NCBI GenBank assembly: GCA_029560455.1
Contig: JAKQKW010000310.1
Span: 1 to 26,251 of the forward strand
Origin: Candidatus Rifleibacteriota bacterium
Lineage (GTDB): Bacteria; Riflebacteria; Ozemobacteria; Ozemobacterales; Ozemobacteraceae
Direction: 5' to 3'
Length of the DNA stretch: 26,251 nt
This document shows positions 1 through 7,357 of the stretch, in pieces. The notes below the pieces were generated by a model. That model did no database searches and was not told the origin of the DNA. It saw nothing but the letters and a program-made list of their open reading frames with translations. The position numbers were made by a program, and so were the translations under genes. The stretch's first letter is position 1. Each line of letters begins with the position of its first letter.

Positions 1-1
1 A

Positions 2-1774
2 GAGGGCAAGCAGTATAAAATTCACTGCCGACGCGGCGTTGAAGAAGGCGCTCCAGAAGAGATCATCTTCGACGAAAACAAATATGCTGCAAACAAACCA
101 TATTTTGCAGTCGGCACCCTGAAGGTAAGCCCTGATCACAATATTCTCGCCTATTCAACCGATACTTCGGGCGCTGAAAAGTTCGAGCTTGGCTTCATCA
201 ATCTGGCCACCGGTGAGACCTATGCCGACCGCATAGCTTCAACCACCTACGGTGTTCAGTGGGCGGCTGACAACAAAACCGTGTTCTATACCCTGATGGA
301 TGACACCGGTAGAGCCTGCCTGATCAAGCGGCATGTTCTCGGCACGCCCGTTAAAGAAGACAAAGACGTTTATGAAGAAAAAGACGGCCAGTTCTGGACC
401 GGCATCGGCAAAAGCCGCGACCGCAGATTTCTTCTGATTTCATCGAGCAGCTCGACGACCTCTGAAGTGAGATTTCTCGATGCCCGAACCCCCGAAGGCG
501 AATTCAAGATTTTCAGACCGCGCGAAAAAGGCATTGAATACGGTCTGATCTGCCATGGCGACTATTTTTACATTCTCACCAACGAAAACGCCGTCAATTT
601 CAAGATCATGCGCACTAAATTCGACAATATCGCCTCAGCCAGCTGGGAAGAATTCGTTCCGGCCCGCGATAATGTTCTTATCGACGACCTTGATGAATTT
701 TCGGGGCACCTGGTGATTTCAGAACGCGAAGATGGCCTGCAGAAAGTTCGTTACTACGATTGTAAAACCGGTGAATTCAAGTTTATTCCGTTCGAAGAAG
801 CGGTTTACAGTGTCAGTCTCGACGCCAATCCTGAATTTGACACCAATCTGGTGCGTTACCGTTATTACTCGCTCACCACGCCAGAGTCAGTCTTCGATTT
901 CGACATGAATGCCGGCAAAGCCGAGCTGAAAAAAGAAACCGAAGTGCTTGGGACATTCAAAAAAGAAAACTATCATGCAGAGCGTATTTTTGCCAAAGCC
1001 GCCGACGGTGTAATGGTGCCGATTTCGCTTGTTTATCGCCGCGACATGCACGGCAAGGAACCGGCCAATCTCTACCTGACCGCCTACGGCTCTTACGGCT
1101 CGTCTTACGACCCGTATTTTTCTTCTATACGACTGTCACTTCTCGACAGAGGCTTCACCTATGCCATAGCACATATCCGCGGCGGGCAGGAAATGGGCCG
1201 CCCCTGGTATAACGATGGCAAGCTGCTGAAAAAGAAAAACACTTTCACAGACTTTATTGCCTGCGCCGAGCACCTGGTAAGTGCTGGCTACACCACAAAG
1301 CAGAAACTGGTCATCAACGGCGGCAGTGCCGGCGGGCTGCTGATGGGCGCAGTGGTGAACATGCGGCCTGACCTGTTCAAAGCCGTGATTGCCGATGTAC
1401 CTTTCGTCGATGTCATGAACACGATGCTCGACCCGAGCCTGCCACTGGTTCGTGAAGAATACGAAGAATGGGGCAATCCCGAAGAAAAAGAATATTTCGA
1501 ATACATGCTTTCCTACTCGCCTTATGACAACGTCAGCGCTCAGAATTACCCTGACATGCTGGTCACCGGCGGGCTGAACGATCCGCGCGTCTCGTTCTGG
1601 GAACCGGCCAAGTTCGTGGCCAAACTGCGCGACACGAAAAAAGACAAGAACCTGCTGCTGCTCAAAACCAACCTCGATGCCGGTCATGCCGGTGCATCCG
1701 GCCGTTACGATTACATCAAGGAAATAGCGTTCGAATATGCCTTTATCTTCAAGGTTTTCGGCGTAAAATTCTGA
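2..1774 (+). CDS. ptrB: Oligopeptidase B (protease II), 5'-truncated by window edge
   Basis: Serine peptidase of the prolyl oligopeptidase family (S9A) that cleaves short peptides after Arg or Lys, normally in the cytoplasm or periplasm. The frame is open from base 2, so the true start and roughly the first 95-100 residues lie outside; about 590 codons are present against roughly 690 for the family. The front is the beta-propeller part. The C-terminal alpha/beta hydrolase part shows the nucleophile motif GGSAGG (Ser codon at 1325), the Asp in TGGLNDPRVSFWEPAKFVAKL (Asp codon 1580) and the His in DAGHAGASGR (codon 1685). The stretch EYFEYMLSYSPYDNV matches the oligopeptidase B region that carries acidic P1-specificity residues. 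It stops at TGA 1772-1774 and is followed directly by a strong terminator. Family assignment is firm; the choice of oligopeptidase B over other S9A members rests on the WEPAKFVAKLR and SYSPYDNV blocks. Confidence 0.92.
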   Translation, partial: EGKQYKIHCRRGVEEGAPEEIIFDENKYAANKPYFAVGTLKVSPDHNILAYSTDTSGAEKFELGFINLATGETYADRIASTTYGVQWAADNKTVFYTLMDDTGRACLIKRHVLGTPVKEDKDVYEEKDGQFWTGIGKSRDRRFLLISSSSSTTSEVRFLDARTPEGEFKIFRPREKGIEYGLICHGDYFYILTNENAVNFKIMRTKFDNIASASWEEFVPARDNVLIDDLDEFSGHLVISEREDGLQKVRYYDCKTGEFKFIPFEEAVYSVSLDANPEFDTNLVRYRYYSLTTPESVFDFDMNAGKAELKKETEVLGTFKKENYHAERIFAKAADGVMVPISLVYRRDMHGKEPANLYLTAYGSYGSSYDPYFSSIRLSLLDRGFTYAIAHIRGGQEMGRPWYNDGKLLKKKNTFTDFIACAEHLVSAGYTTKQKLVINGGSAGGLLMGAVVNMRPDLFKAVIADVPFVDVMNTMLDPSLPLVREEYEEWGNPEEKEYFEYMLSYSPYDNVSAQNYPDMLVTGGLNDPRVSFWEPAKFVAKLRDTKKDKNLLLLKTNLDAGHAGASGRYDYIKEIAFEYAFIFKVFGVKF

Positions 1775-1784
1775 TTCTGTTTCA

Positions 1785-1825
1785 ATAAAACCGGCCGCTG
1801 GCTTATCGCCAGCGGCCGGTTTTAT
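1785..1825. terminator. Strong bidirectional intrinsic terminator
   Basis: A perfect 18-bp stem (1785-1802 with 1808-1825) surrounds a 5-base loop. The core is CCGGCCGCTGGC / GCCAGCGGCCGG and the outer pairs are A/T (ATAAAA / TTTTAT), so each strand ends the hairpin in a T-run. It lies between the end of the oligopeptidase B gene (plus) and the STAS gene (minus), so it can stop transcription from both sides. Confidence 0.87.
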
Positions 1826-1864
1826 TTCAGCCACGGATTAACATGGATAAACGCCGATGCAGCA

Positions 1865-1885
1865 GGTAAAGCCCCAAACTTTACC
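1865..1885 (-). terminator. Small hairpin behind the STAS gene
   Basis: GGTAAAG (1865-1871) and CTTTACC (1879-1885) form a perfect 7-bp stem with a 7-base loop, three bases past the STAS stop codon. There is no T-run, so it is probably an accessory 3'-end hairpin in front of the strong terminator at 1785-1825 rather than an independent terminator. Confidence 0.35.
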
Positions 1886-1887
1886 AG

Positions 1888-2232
1888 TCAGAATTCTTCG
1901 GATTTTTGCTGCACTTCGAGCATTTCGTCGAGCATGGTGAGATGAAAAATTCTATAGACGCCGGGGCTGCAGTTGATAACCCGCAGTCGCTGGTCAGCCT
2001 TCTTTTTGTTGAAGAGTTCTTTGTAATAGGCAAAAATTGCCAGGCCGGCACTGGCCATGAATTCGACTTCGTCGAGGTCAAAAATCAGCTCACAGGCATC
2101 TTCAGCCTTGTGCTCTTCAAGGATCTTTTTAAGATTTTTTACTGTCAGCTGGTCGACTTCACCTTTGAGTTTAACGATAATCTCGCCGGGTCGCTCGTCT
2201 GATACAATGATTTCAAGAAGGTTTTTATGCAT
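1888..2232 (-). CDS. STAS-domain anti-sigma factor antagonist-like protein
   Basis: A single STAS domain of 114 residues, the size of SpoIIAA/RsbV-type antagonists that bind an anti-sigma kinase when unphosphorylated. Visible signature: GEIIVKLKGEVDQLTVKNLKK near the N-terminus and FDLDEVEFMASAGLAIF at about residues 51-67. Ser61 sits where SpoIIAA carries its phosphorylated serine (family motif D-S-S-G); here the preceding Asp is Ala, giving M-A-S-A-G. The start ATG has an AGGAA ribosome site 7 bases upstream that overlaps the end of the upstream gene. It lies only 2 bases after the small membrane protein gene on the same strand, so the two are surely co-transcribed. No kinase or sigma factor gene is seen in the window. 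The partner and whether Ser61 is phosphorylated are unknown. Confidence 0.87.
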   Translation of the reverse strand: MHKNLLEIIVSDERPGEIIVKLKGEVDQLTVKNLKKILEEHKAEDACELIFDLDEVEFMASAGLAIFAYYKELFNKKKADQRLRVINCSPGVYRIFHLTMLDEMLEVQQKSEEF

Positions 2233-2234
2233 GG

Positions 2235-2468
2235 TTAGATTCCTGTAAAGTAGCCGATTATCAAGAGAACGGCGCCGCCAAGACCCGTAAAAAAAGGCAC
2301 GTGGTGACTGCGGTAATCGACAAAGAATGTGTAATAAACACTGTAAAACGGAAAAGCCACCAGAGCAAGCGCTCCGAGAACAACATCTTTTTTCAAGGCT
2401 TCGCCGACGATCCAGATAGAGCTCATCATCAGCATAAGGGTGCCCGCAAGCACCAGCAACGCGCCCAT
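2235..2468 (-). CDS. Small three-helix membrane protein, function unknown
   Basis: 77 residues, almost all hydrophobic, with three likely membrane segments (about residues 2-23, 29-50 and 58-77) and a short charged loop DYRSHHV between the second and third. I chose the ATG at 2466-2468 rather than the TTG two codons upstream (2472-2474) because the sequence AGGAGG lies 7 bases before the ATG but only 1 base before the TTG. It is the first gene of a two-gene unit with the STAS protein, 2 bases apart. No recognised family; it could be a membrane anchor or sensor partner for the STAS protein, which is inference from proximity only. Confidence 0.68.
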   Translation of the reverse strand: MGALLVLAGTLMLMMSSIWIVGEALKKDVVLGALALVAFPFYSVYYTFFVDYRSHHVPFFTGLGGAVLLIIGYFTGI

Positions 2469-2496
2469 TGGCAAACCTCCTGATCGTTCTGCCTTA

Positions 2497-2525
2497 ACAT
2501 TAACTCATTTTCTGCAGAATGCCAA
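2497..2525 (-). promoter_or_regulatory. Possible promoter of the membrane protein-STAS unit
   Basis: Reading the minus strand, TTGGCA (2520-2525, five of six matches to the -35 consensus) is followed after 17 bases by TAATGT (2497-2502, three of six matches to -10). The spacing is good but the -10 is weak. It is the best candidate upstream of the AGGAGG ribosome site. Confidence 0.3.
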
Positions 2526-2563
2526 TAATATTTCTTTTTCGCACCGGCGGGTCTTGTTGCTGT

Positions 2564-2591
2564 TTGCTATCAGAAGAATTTCGTCTATAAT
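2564..2591 (+). promoter_or_regulatory. Sigma70-type promoter of the five-module nuclease-like gene
   Basis: A perfect TATAAT (2586-2591) follows TTGCTA (2564-2569, four of six matches to TTGACA) after 16 bases. The coding ATG at 2621 lies about 30 bases downstream, with GGAG 7 bases before it. No other gene precedes it on this strand after 1774, so the gene is expected to have its own promoter. Confidence 0.6.
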
Positions 2592-2620
2592 AGAAAAATG
2601 CAATCTGAAGGAGTCTGAGC

Positions 2621-5600
2621 ATGGCTGACAAGCCCGACCTTTTTTCGAGACTGTTTCGCAAAACCCAGGATCACAAGAAAAGTCTTGAGCAGAAAGAAAA
2701 GCCGGTCACGCCGGGTAAGCCCCCGGTGCAAGGGCCAACCGGCCAGGGGGCAGCAGGCAAGCCCGCCACTCCGGCCACAAAAACGCCTGATAACGGGCCA
2801 GCCAAGATAAAAACTTCTTTGAGCGGCAGCAAGCTCGATCTCTATCAGACCTGTCCGAAGAAATTCTATTTTACGCATATCAGGCGTCTGCAGCGCCCCG
2901 CAGGGGCCAGCCCGCACCTTTCATTCGACCAGACCCTGCATAAAACCATGGCAGCCTTCTATCGCAGCAAGAAAGCCGATGAGCCGTTCAAACTCGACAG
3001 ACTGCTGGCCCTGCTCACCGAAAACTGGGACCCGCGCGGCTACGAGTCACCCGCCCAGGAAGCAGAATTCCGGCTGCAGGCCGAAAATGGCCTGCGGGCA
3101 TATTTTGACAAATACTGCAAAGGCCCTTCACGCCATATCGAAGTCGATTATTTTTTCAAGGTCGATATCGCCGGTGGCGAATATACCGGCAAAATAGACC
3201 GCGTTGACCGCAACCCCGACGGTTCGATCGAACTGATCGACTATAAATCGGGCAAACAGCCCTATGGCGGCGTCGAGGAACTCGAAAAAGCACTGGCCAC
3301 GCAGATGCTGTTTCTTGCGACTGATTCGATATGGCCCGGCAAGGTCAAAAGAATAACCTATATTTATCTCAAGGACGGCAGCAGTCTAAGCGTGCTGCGC
3401 AACAACAACGAAATGGCCGTCGCCCGCAAGCGCTATCTCGACATCGGCGAAGCCATTTATCAGGGCAAGTTTGAGCCGGTAAGATCGTCTGCCTGCGGCT
3501 ACTGTGAGTTTCAGGATACCTGCCCGGTGGGTCAGATTCCGGCTCTCAATGCCTCCAAGATCAGGTCTTTTCTGGATTGCCCGCATAAATATGCGGCCAT
3601 TTATGTCAAGCACCTCAAAAGCGGCCAGAATGACGAGCCTTCTATCGATCTGGCGCTAGACCGACCTTTGCATGACGCTCTCGCCCATTTTCACCGTGAT
3701 TACCGGCCGACAACTGAACAGGGGCCAGAAAGCACTCTGTTCACGACCTTCTATAAGATGATTCCGGCTGACCTGCCCGAAGAGATGCAGACCGAGATCA
3801 AGAATTCGGGGCGCGAATATCTGGCGAATTATCTCAATCGGCTGTTTCCGAAATCGCGAACCAAGCTGGTCAATGAGTTCATCGAATTCAACACCGATTC
3901 ATTCTGCTTTCAGACTACCATTGACCGCATTGACAGTGATCATGAAGGTAATCTGGTGCTGATCGATTACAAAACCGGCAAAAGGCTGATGACCCAGGCC
4001 GACCTGCTGACCGACCCGGTTATCTCGGCAATCTGCGCGGCGGCCGACAACCGCTGGCCCGGCAAAGTAAAAAGCTTCGCCTGCGTCTTTCTCAGGTATG
4101 GCGAAGAAGTTCGCATCAGCATTGGCGATGCGATGCTGCGCAAGGGCAGACAGTTGCTACAGAGTATTGGCGAACAGATCAGGCGCAAGAACTTCGAACC
4201 GCTTGGCGGCCCGGCATGTGCCACCTGTGTCGCAGCATCGGTCTGCGGCGAAAAACGCCTGATCGTTTCGATGTCGAAAATTCAGACCCTGCGCGAATGC
4301 CCGCGCCGCTACCAGTTCCGCTATATCACCAAGGCCCCGGTTCCTGATAAAGAAAAGCCGGCCCTGGTTCTTTACCAGCTGCTGCAGTCAATGCTGCAGG
4401 AATACATCAGCGGCGGCAGGTTCATCGAAGCGGGCGCGCTTCTCGAAAAGGCAGCGCAAAAGCTCGGCAAAGATGGCGAACTCAGCCCAGAAGGCCGTGA
4501 CGAGGTTCTCGGCAAAGCCTACACCGCCTTCAACAATCTCAACGAGCTTATCAGAACCGCTTTTCCGAAAGTGCATTCTATCGGCGAACAGGCCCGCATC
4601 GGCTATGAAGAGCTGGTTCTGACCACCCGCTTCGACCGTATCGACCTGCTGCCGAACGGCAACTTCCATGTAATCATTTATAAAACCGCGAAAAAAGCGA
4701 TGACGCCGCACGAAGCCAGACTCGATCTGAGCGGCGTTTACAACTGGTTCATCGCTGACCGCCTCTACCCCGGCCGGGTCGAAAAGCTTTCTTATGTCTA
4801 CCTGCTTACCGGCGATGTGATTCCGTTCACGCCAACCTCGCAGGATATCGAAAAGCTCAAACTTTCGTTCACCGAATTCATCAGGGAAAATCTCGAAGCA
4901 ACCTTCGAGGGCCAGCGCAACCCGCTGTGCAGCTACTGCGATTATCTCGAAATCTGCGACGACGCAAAAAGCATGCTGCTGTCGCCGAGCAAGATCAGCT
5001 GCTTCAATTCATGTGCGCTGAAATACCGCATGAAGTATATCGACCGGGTGCCGAAAGAAGCCAGGCCGACGCCAAATCTCAGCTTTGACCGGTCGATTCA
5101 TTTCGCCCTGCGCGATTTTCACGAGAACTACGAGCGCGGCCGGGTCAAAGCGAACCCGTTCAGGGGTATTCTCAACAAATACTGGATTCCTGACGGTTAT
5201 GCTGATCAGGAAGAGGAAGAACGCTTCAAAGTGCGCGCCAATGTGATGCTTGAAGAGTATTTCAAGGGCCTCGACGGCAGCGAAAACCCGGTAATGTTCG
5301 AAACCGGCGCCAAATGGAGCTGGAACGGCGTCGACACCGTGGTGCAGATCGACCGTATCGACCAGCTGCCTGACGGCAAGCTCGAAATCATCGATTACAA
5401 GACCGGCAAGAAGGTGCCGGATGAGCGTGTCATCAATGAAGACGCGAGTCTGATGAACATGTTTCTCGCCGCCAATCAGAAATGGCCGGGGCGCATCGCC
5501 AAAGTTTCGTATCACTATATGTCGAACAACAAGCGCTACAGTCTGGTGCCGACCGAAGCCGACATTCAGGCCCACAAGCTGAAAATGGCCGATCTGGTGA

Positions 5601-6514
5601 CCTCAATCAATAAAAACGAATTTGAACCGAAAAAAGGTTCGCTCTGTGCCTGGTGCGAGTTTTATGGCCCGTGCCCCGAATGGAAGGTCAAGCCCCACGA
5701 AATGGCCGGCGAAACGCAGGAGCAGTTCAGACAGCGCATCAGGCTCAGCTACTCGAAGATGAGCCTCTATCTCAACTGTCCGCGCTCTTATCGCAAGCTC
5801 TACATCGATAAGGTGCCGCCGAAGCCGCAGCCGTTCTTCAGTTTCGGCACCACGATTCACGAAACCTTCGAGCGTGTTTACGACCCGGTCAACCCGATTC
5901 CGAAACCTTCACTCGAACGGGTTCTCGAAATCTTCGAAGAGGTGCGCATGACGCACCGCGAGGGTTTCGACTCTGATGCGACCGAAGAACAGTATCGCCA
6001 GGATGGCATCAGGCAGATAACGATGTATTACAACCATTTCATCAAAGACTGCGAATTCAAACCAGCCTACTCGATCGAAGATTATTTCGAGATTCCGTGC
6101 GGCAAGTATGCGGTAATGACCGGTTTCATCGATCGCATCGACAAGCTCGAAGACGGCACGTATGAAATTCTCGATTACAAGACCGAGCCGACAATGCGCA
6201 CTCAGGATGCCATCGATCATGACAAACAGCTGAGTATTTATTACTGGGCATGTGAAGACACTCTCGGGCTCAAGATCAGCAAACTGTCACTGTTGATGCT
6301 CGATCACGATGTGAAACTTGAGACGCGGCGCACCCGTGACGATATTCCGAAAGTTGTCGAGACCATCGACAAAACTGCCTACGAAATGATTCACGAAAAA
6401 GAGTTCGCGCCACGGAAGAATAAATATTGCAAAAGCTGCGATCATCTGCACGACTGCCCATTGCGCGATGAAGTTCTCGCTGACGAATCTCTGATCTCGA
6501 TGAAAAAATTCTGA
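2621..6514 (+). CDS. Five tandem RecB/Cas4-like PD-(D/E)XK Fe-S nuclease modules in one protein
   Basis: 1297 residues. Residues 1-63 form a Lys/Pro/Gly-rich linker-like head. Five copies of a RecB-family (PDDEXK_1, AddB/Cas4-type) module follow, at about 64-305, 308-547, 548-786, 787-1028 and 1038-1290. Each starts with SxSKhxxhxxC, has a (h)DRhD motif, a (D)YKT/S strand, and ends in C-x2-C-x5-C. The first cysteine of each is C78, C320, C560, C798, C1053; the C-terminal triplets begin at C292, C533, C770, C1009, C1270. This is the four-cysteine pattern of AddB/Cas4 [4Fe-4S] nucleases. Catalytic residues: module 1 H107, D193, D207/K209, Q228; module 2 H351, D435, D449/K451; module 3 D672 but Ile686 instead of Asp and no His; module 4 H827, D911, D925/K927; module 5 H1080, D1171, D1185/K1187, Q1203. 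No helicase motifs. Monocistronic, with its own promoter and terminator. It should bind, and may cut, DNA; the biological role is unknown. Confidence 0.93.
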   Translation: MADKPDLFSRLFRKTQDHKKSLEQKEKPVTPGKPPVQGPTGQGAAGKPATPATKTPDNGPAKIKTSLSGSKLDLYQTCPKKFYFTHIRRLQRPAGASPHLSFDQTLHKTMAAFYRSKKADEPFKLDRLLALLTENWDPRGYESPAQEAEFRLQAENGLRAYFDKYCKGPSRHIEVDYFFKVDIAGGEYTGKIDRVDRNPDGSIELIDYKSGKQPYGGVEELEKALATQMLFLATDSIWPGKVKRITYIYLKDGSSLSVLRNNNEMAVARKRYLDIGEAIYQGKFEPVRSSACGYCEFQDTCPVGQIPALNASKIRSFLDCPHKYAAIYVKHLKSGQNDEPSIDLALDRPLHDALAHFHRDYRPTTEQGPESTLFTTFYKMIPADLPEEMQTEIKNSGREYLANYLNRLFPKSRTKLVNEFIEFNTDSFCFQTTIDRIDSDHEGNLVLIDYKTGKRLMTQADLLTDPVISAICAAADNRWPGKVKSFACVFLRYGEEVRISIGDAMLRKGRQLLQSIGEQIRRKNFEPLGGPACATCVAASVCGEKRLIVSMSKIQTLRECPRRYQFRYITKAPVPDKEKPALVLYQLLQSMLQEYISGGRFIEAGALLEKAAQKLGKDGELSPEGRDEVLGKAYTAFNNLNELIRTAFPKVHSIGEQARIGYEELVLTTRFDRIDLLPNGNFHVIIYKTAKKAMTPHEARLDLSGVYNWFIADRLYPGRVEKLSYVYLLTGDVIPFTPTSQDIEKLKLSFTEFIRENLEATFEGQRNPLCSYCDYLEICDDAKSMLLSPSKISCFNSCALKYRMKYIDRVPKEARPTPNLSFDRSIHFALRDFHENYERGRVKANPFRGILNKYWIPDGYADQEEEERFKVRANVMLEEYFKGLDGSENPVMFETGAKWSWNGVDTVVQIDRIDQLPDGKLEIIDYKTGKKVPDERVINEDASLMNMFLAANQKWPGRIAKVSYHYMSNNKRYSLVPTEADIQAHKLKMADLVTSINKNEFEPKKGSLCAWCEFYGPCPEWKVKPHEMAGETQEQFRQRIRLSYSKMSLYLNCPRSYRKLYIDKVPPKPQPFFSFGTTIHETFERVYDPVNPIPKPSLERVLEIFEEVRMTHREGFDSDATEEQYRQDGIRQITMYYNHFIKDCEFKPAYSIEDYFEIPCGKYAVMTGFIDRIDKLEDGTYEILDYKTEPTMRTQDAIDHDKQLSIYYWACEDTLGLKISKLSLLMLDHDVKLETRRTRDDIPKVVETIDKTAYEMIHEKEFAPRKNKYCKSCDHLHDCPLRDEVLADESLISMKKF
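2810..6490 (+). repeat. Five ~240-codon tandem protein-level repeats
   Basis: Successive first-cysteine codons of the modules are 242, 240, 238 and 255 codons apart. Approximate nucleotide spans are 2810-3535, 3542-4261, 4262-4978, 4979-5704 and 5732-6490. Modules 1-4 share a W/Y-PG-R/K-V/I block (residues 238, 479, 716, 955) that module 5 replaces with LGLKI. The repeats are clear in protein but diverged at DNA level, so the duplications are old rather than an assembly artefact. Confidence 0.9.
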
Positions 6515-6524
6515 CGGTAAAAAG

Positions 6525-6567
6525 CAGATCGCCCCGGGCCAGAAAAGAGCCCGGGGCGATCTGTTTT
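6525..6567. terminator. Bidirectional intrinsic terminator
   Basis: A perfect 15-bp stem (CAGATCGCCCCGGGC 6525-6539 with 6549-6563) and 9-base loop, followed by TTTT on the plus strand and preceded by AAAAAG, which gives a T-run on the minus strand. It separates the convergent nuclease-like gene (stop at 6514) and lipoprotein gene (stop at 6582). Confidence 0.85.
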
Positions 6568-6581
6568 ATATCAAAACCGTT

Positions 6582-7214
6582 TCATGGAACAAAAGTCAGT
6601 TCAAAAGCGTGGGTATTGGTCTTGTGGTGGTTGATTTCCATGTAGAAAATCATCTGGTGAACGCCCAATGGGGCGCTGGCAATATCTTCGTGCGCAAACG
6701 GTATTTCGGCGCCCCACTGGCCGGCGGTTTCGCTGGTGCCGATTTTGGTAACCACCTTGATTGGTTCGTTAAATCTGCGGTAAAAGGCTTCAGTTTCTGA
6801 AGCGACGCAGGCAGTTGTTGTAGCGGTTGTGGTGGCGATCTGCCCCAGAAACGAGAATCTTATATCGCGGCTGAGAGACGCCACTTGTGAAGCAATGATG
6901 CCAACCGGCTCGGTTTTGGGGTTCTGAATGGTTCTGACGAAACCGACATAGGCTGTGATAGTAGAAACGGCACCCGGGCTTGTCCAGTCACAGGTCAATT
7001 TGAGAATGCCGCCACTGCAGCGTGAAATGCTGGTTGCATAGGCTTTCAGGTTTGACACCGTTGGGGTCACGTATGAAGGATACCATGGCGCGACCGGGTC
7101 TTCGATGGCACCGGTTTTTTCAGTGCAGCCTGAAGCCGCCAGGGCGGTAATAACGACGATCAGCAGCAATATCAGTCTGGTCTGCGGGCAGCAGAATGCT
7201 GGTGTATTTTTCAT
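6582..7214 (-). CDS. Predicted lipoprotein, function unknown
   Basis: 210 residues. A type II signal peptide is clear: Lys2 and Arg13 flank a short polar start, then LILLLIVVITALAASGC with Cys30 as the likely lipidated residue. The lipobox has Ala at -3 rather than the usual Leu, which is tolerated. After Cys30 comes a short flexible stretch (TEKTGAIEDP) and a beta-rich body with no motif I recognise. AAGGGG lies just upstream of the ATG. The gene is alone on the minus strand between convergent (6514) and divergent (7358) neighbours. It is expected on the inner or outer membrane facing the periplasm. No function is proposed. Confidence 0.82.
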   Translation of the reverse strand: MKNTPAFCCPQTRLILLLIVVITALAASGCTEKTGAIEDPVAPWYPSYVTPTVSNLKAYATSISRCSGGILKLTCDWTSPGAVSTITAYVGFVRTIQNPKTEPVGIIASQVASLSRDIRFSFLGQIATTTATTTACVASETEAFYRRFNEPIKVVTKIGTSETAGQWGAEIPFAHEDIASAPLGVHQMIFYMEINHHKTNTHAFELTFVP

Positions 7215-7291
7215 AATCCCCTTATCGGTCGAAAGCGGCAGGTTATTTACTCAAAATCTCCCGCAGCAAATTCAATCGAGGAATAATTTAT

Positions 7292-7321
7292 TTGGCAATG
7301 GCGGGTGAATCATTCTAGAAT
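7292..7321 (+). promoter_or_regulatory. Promoter of the M3 oligopeptidase-rhomboid unit
   Basis: TTGGCA (7292-7297) and TAGAAT (7316-7321) each match five of six consensus bases and are 18 bases apart. The coding ATG is 36 bases downstream, with AAAGGAA as ribosome site. The same TAGAAT -10 occurs in the promoter at 22165-22193. Confidence 0.62.
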
Positions 7322-7357
7322 GTCGGGGTTAATATTTATGCACGGAAAGGAATTTTC

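Noticed and set aside
1136..1834. A 232-codon minus-strand frame opposite the oligopeptidase B gene
   Set aside because: It runs through the terminator hairpin and lies over the catalytic region of a firmly identified gene.
1831..1860. A short CCACGGATTAACATGGATAAACG-like stretch resembling a dispersed repeat
   Set aside because: Only one short imperfect copy in the window; too little to call a repeat.
5009..5575. A 188-codon minus-strand frame inside the five-module nuclease-like gene
   Set aside because: Antisense shadow of module 4; no ribosome site or motif.
2621..6514. A CRISPR-Cas locus, because the modules resemble Cas4
   Set aside because: No direct-repeat array, Cas1, Cas2 or other cas gene is visible; the similarity is to the wider RecB-type Fe-S nuclease family.
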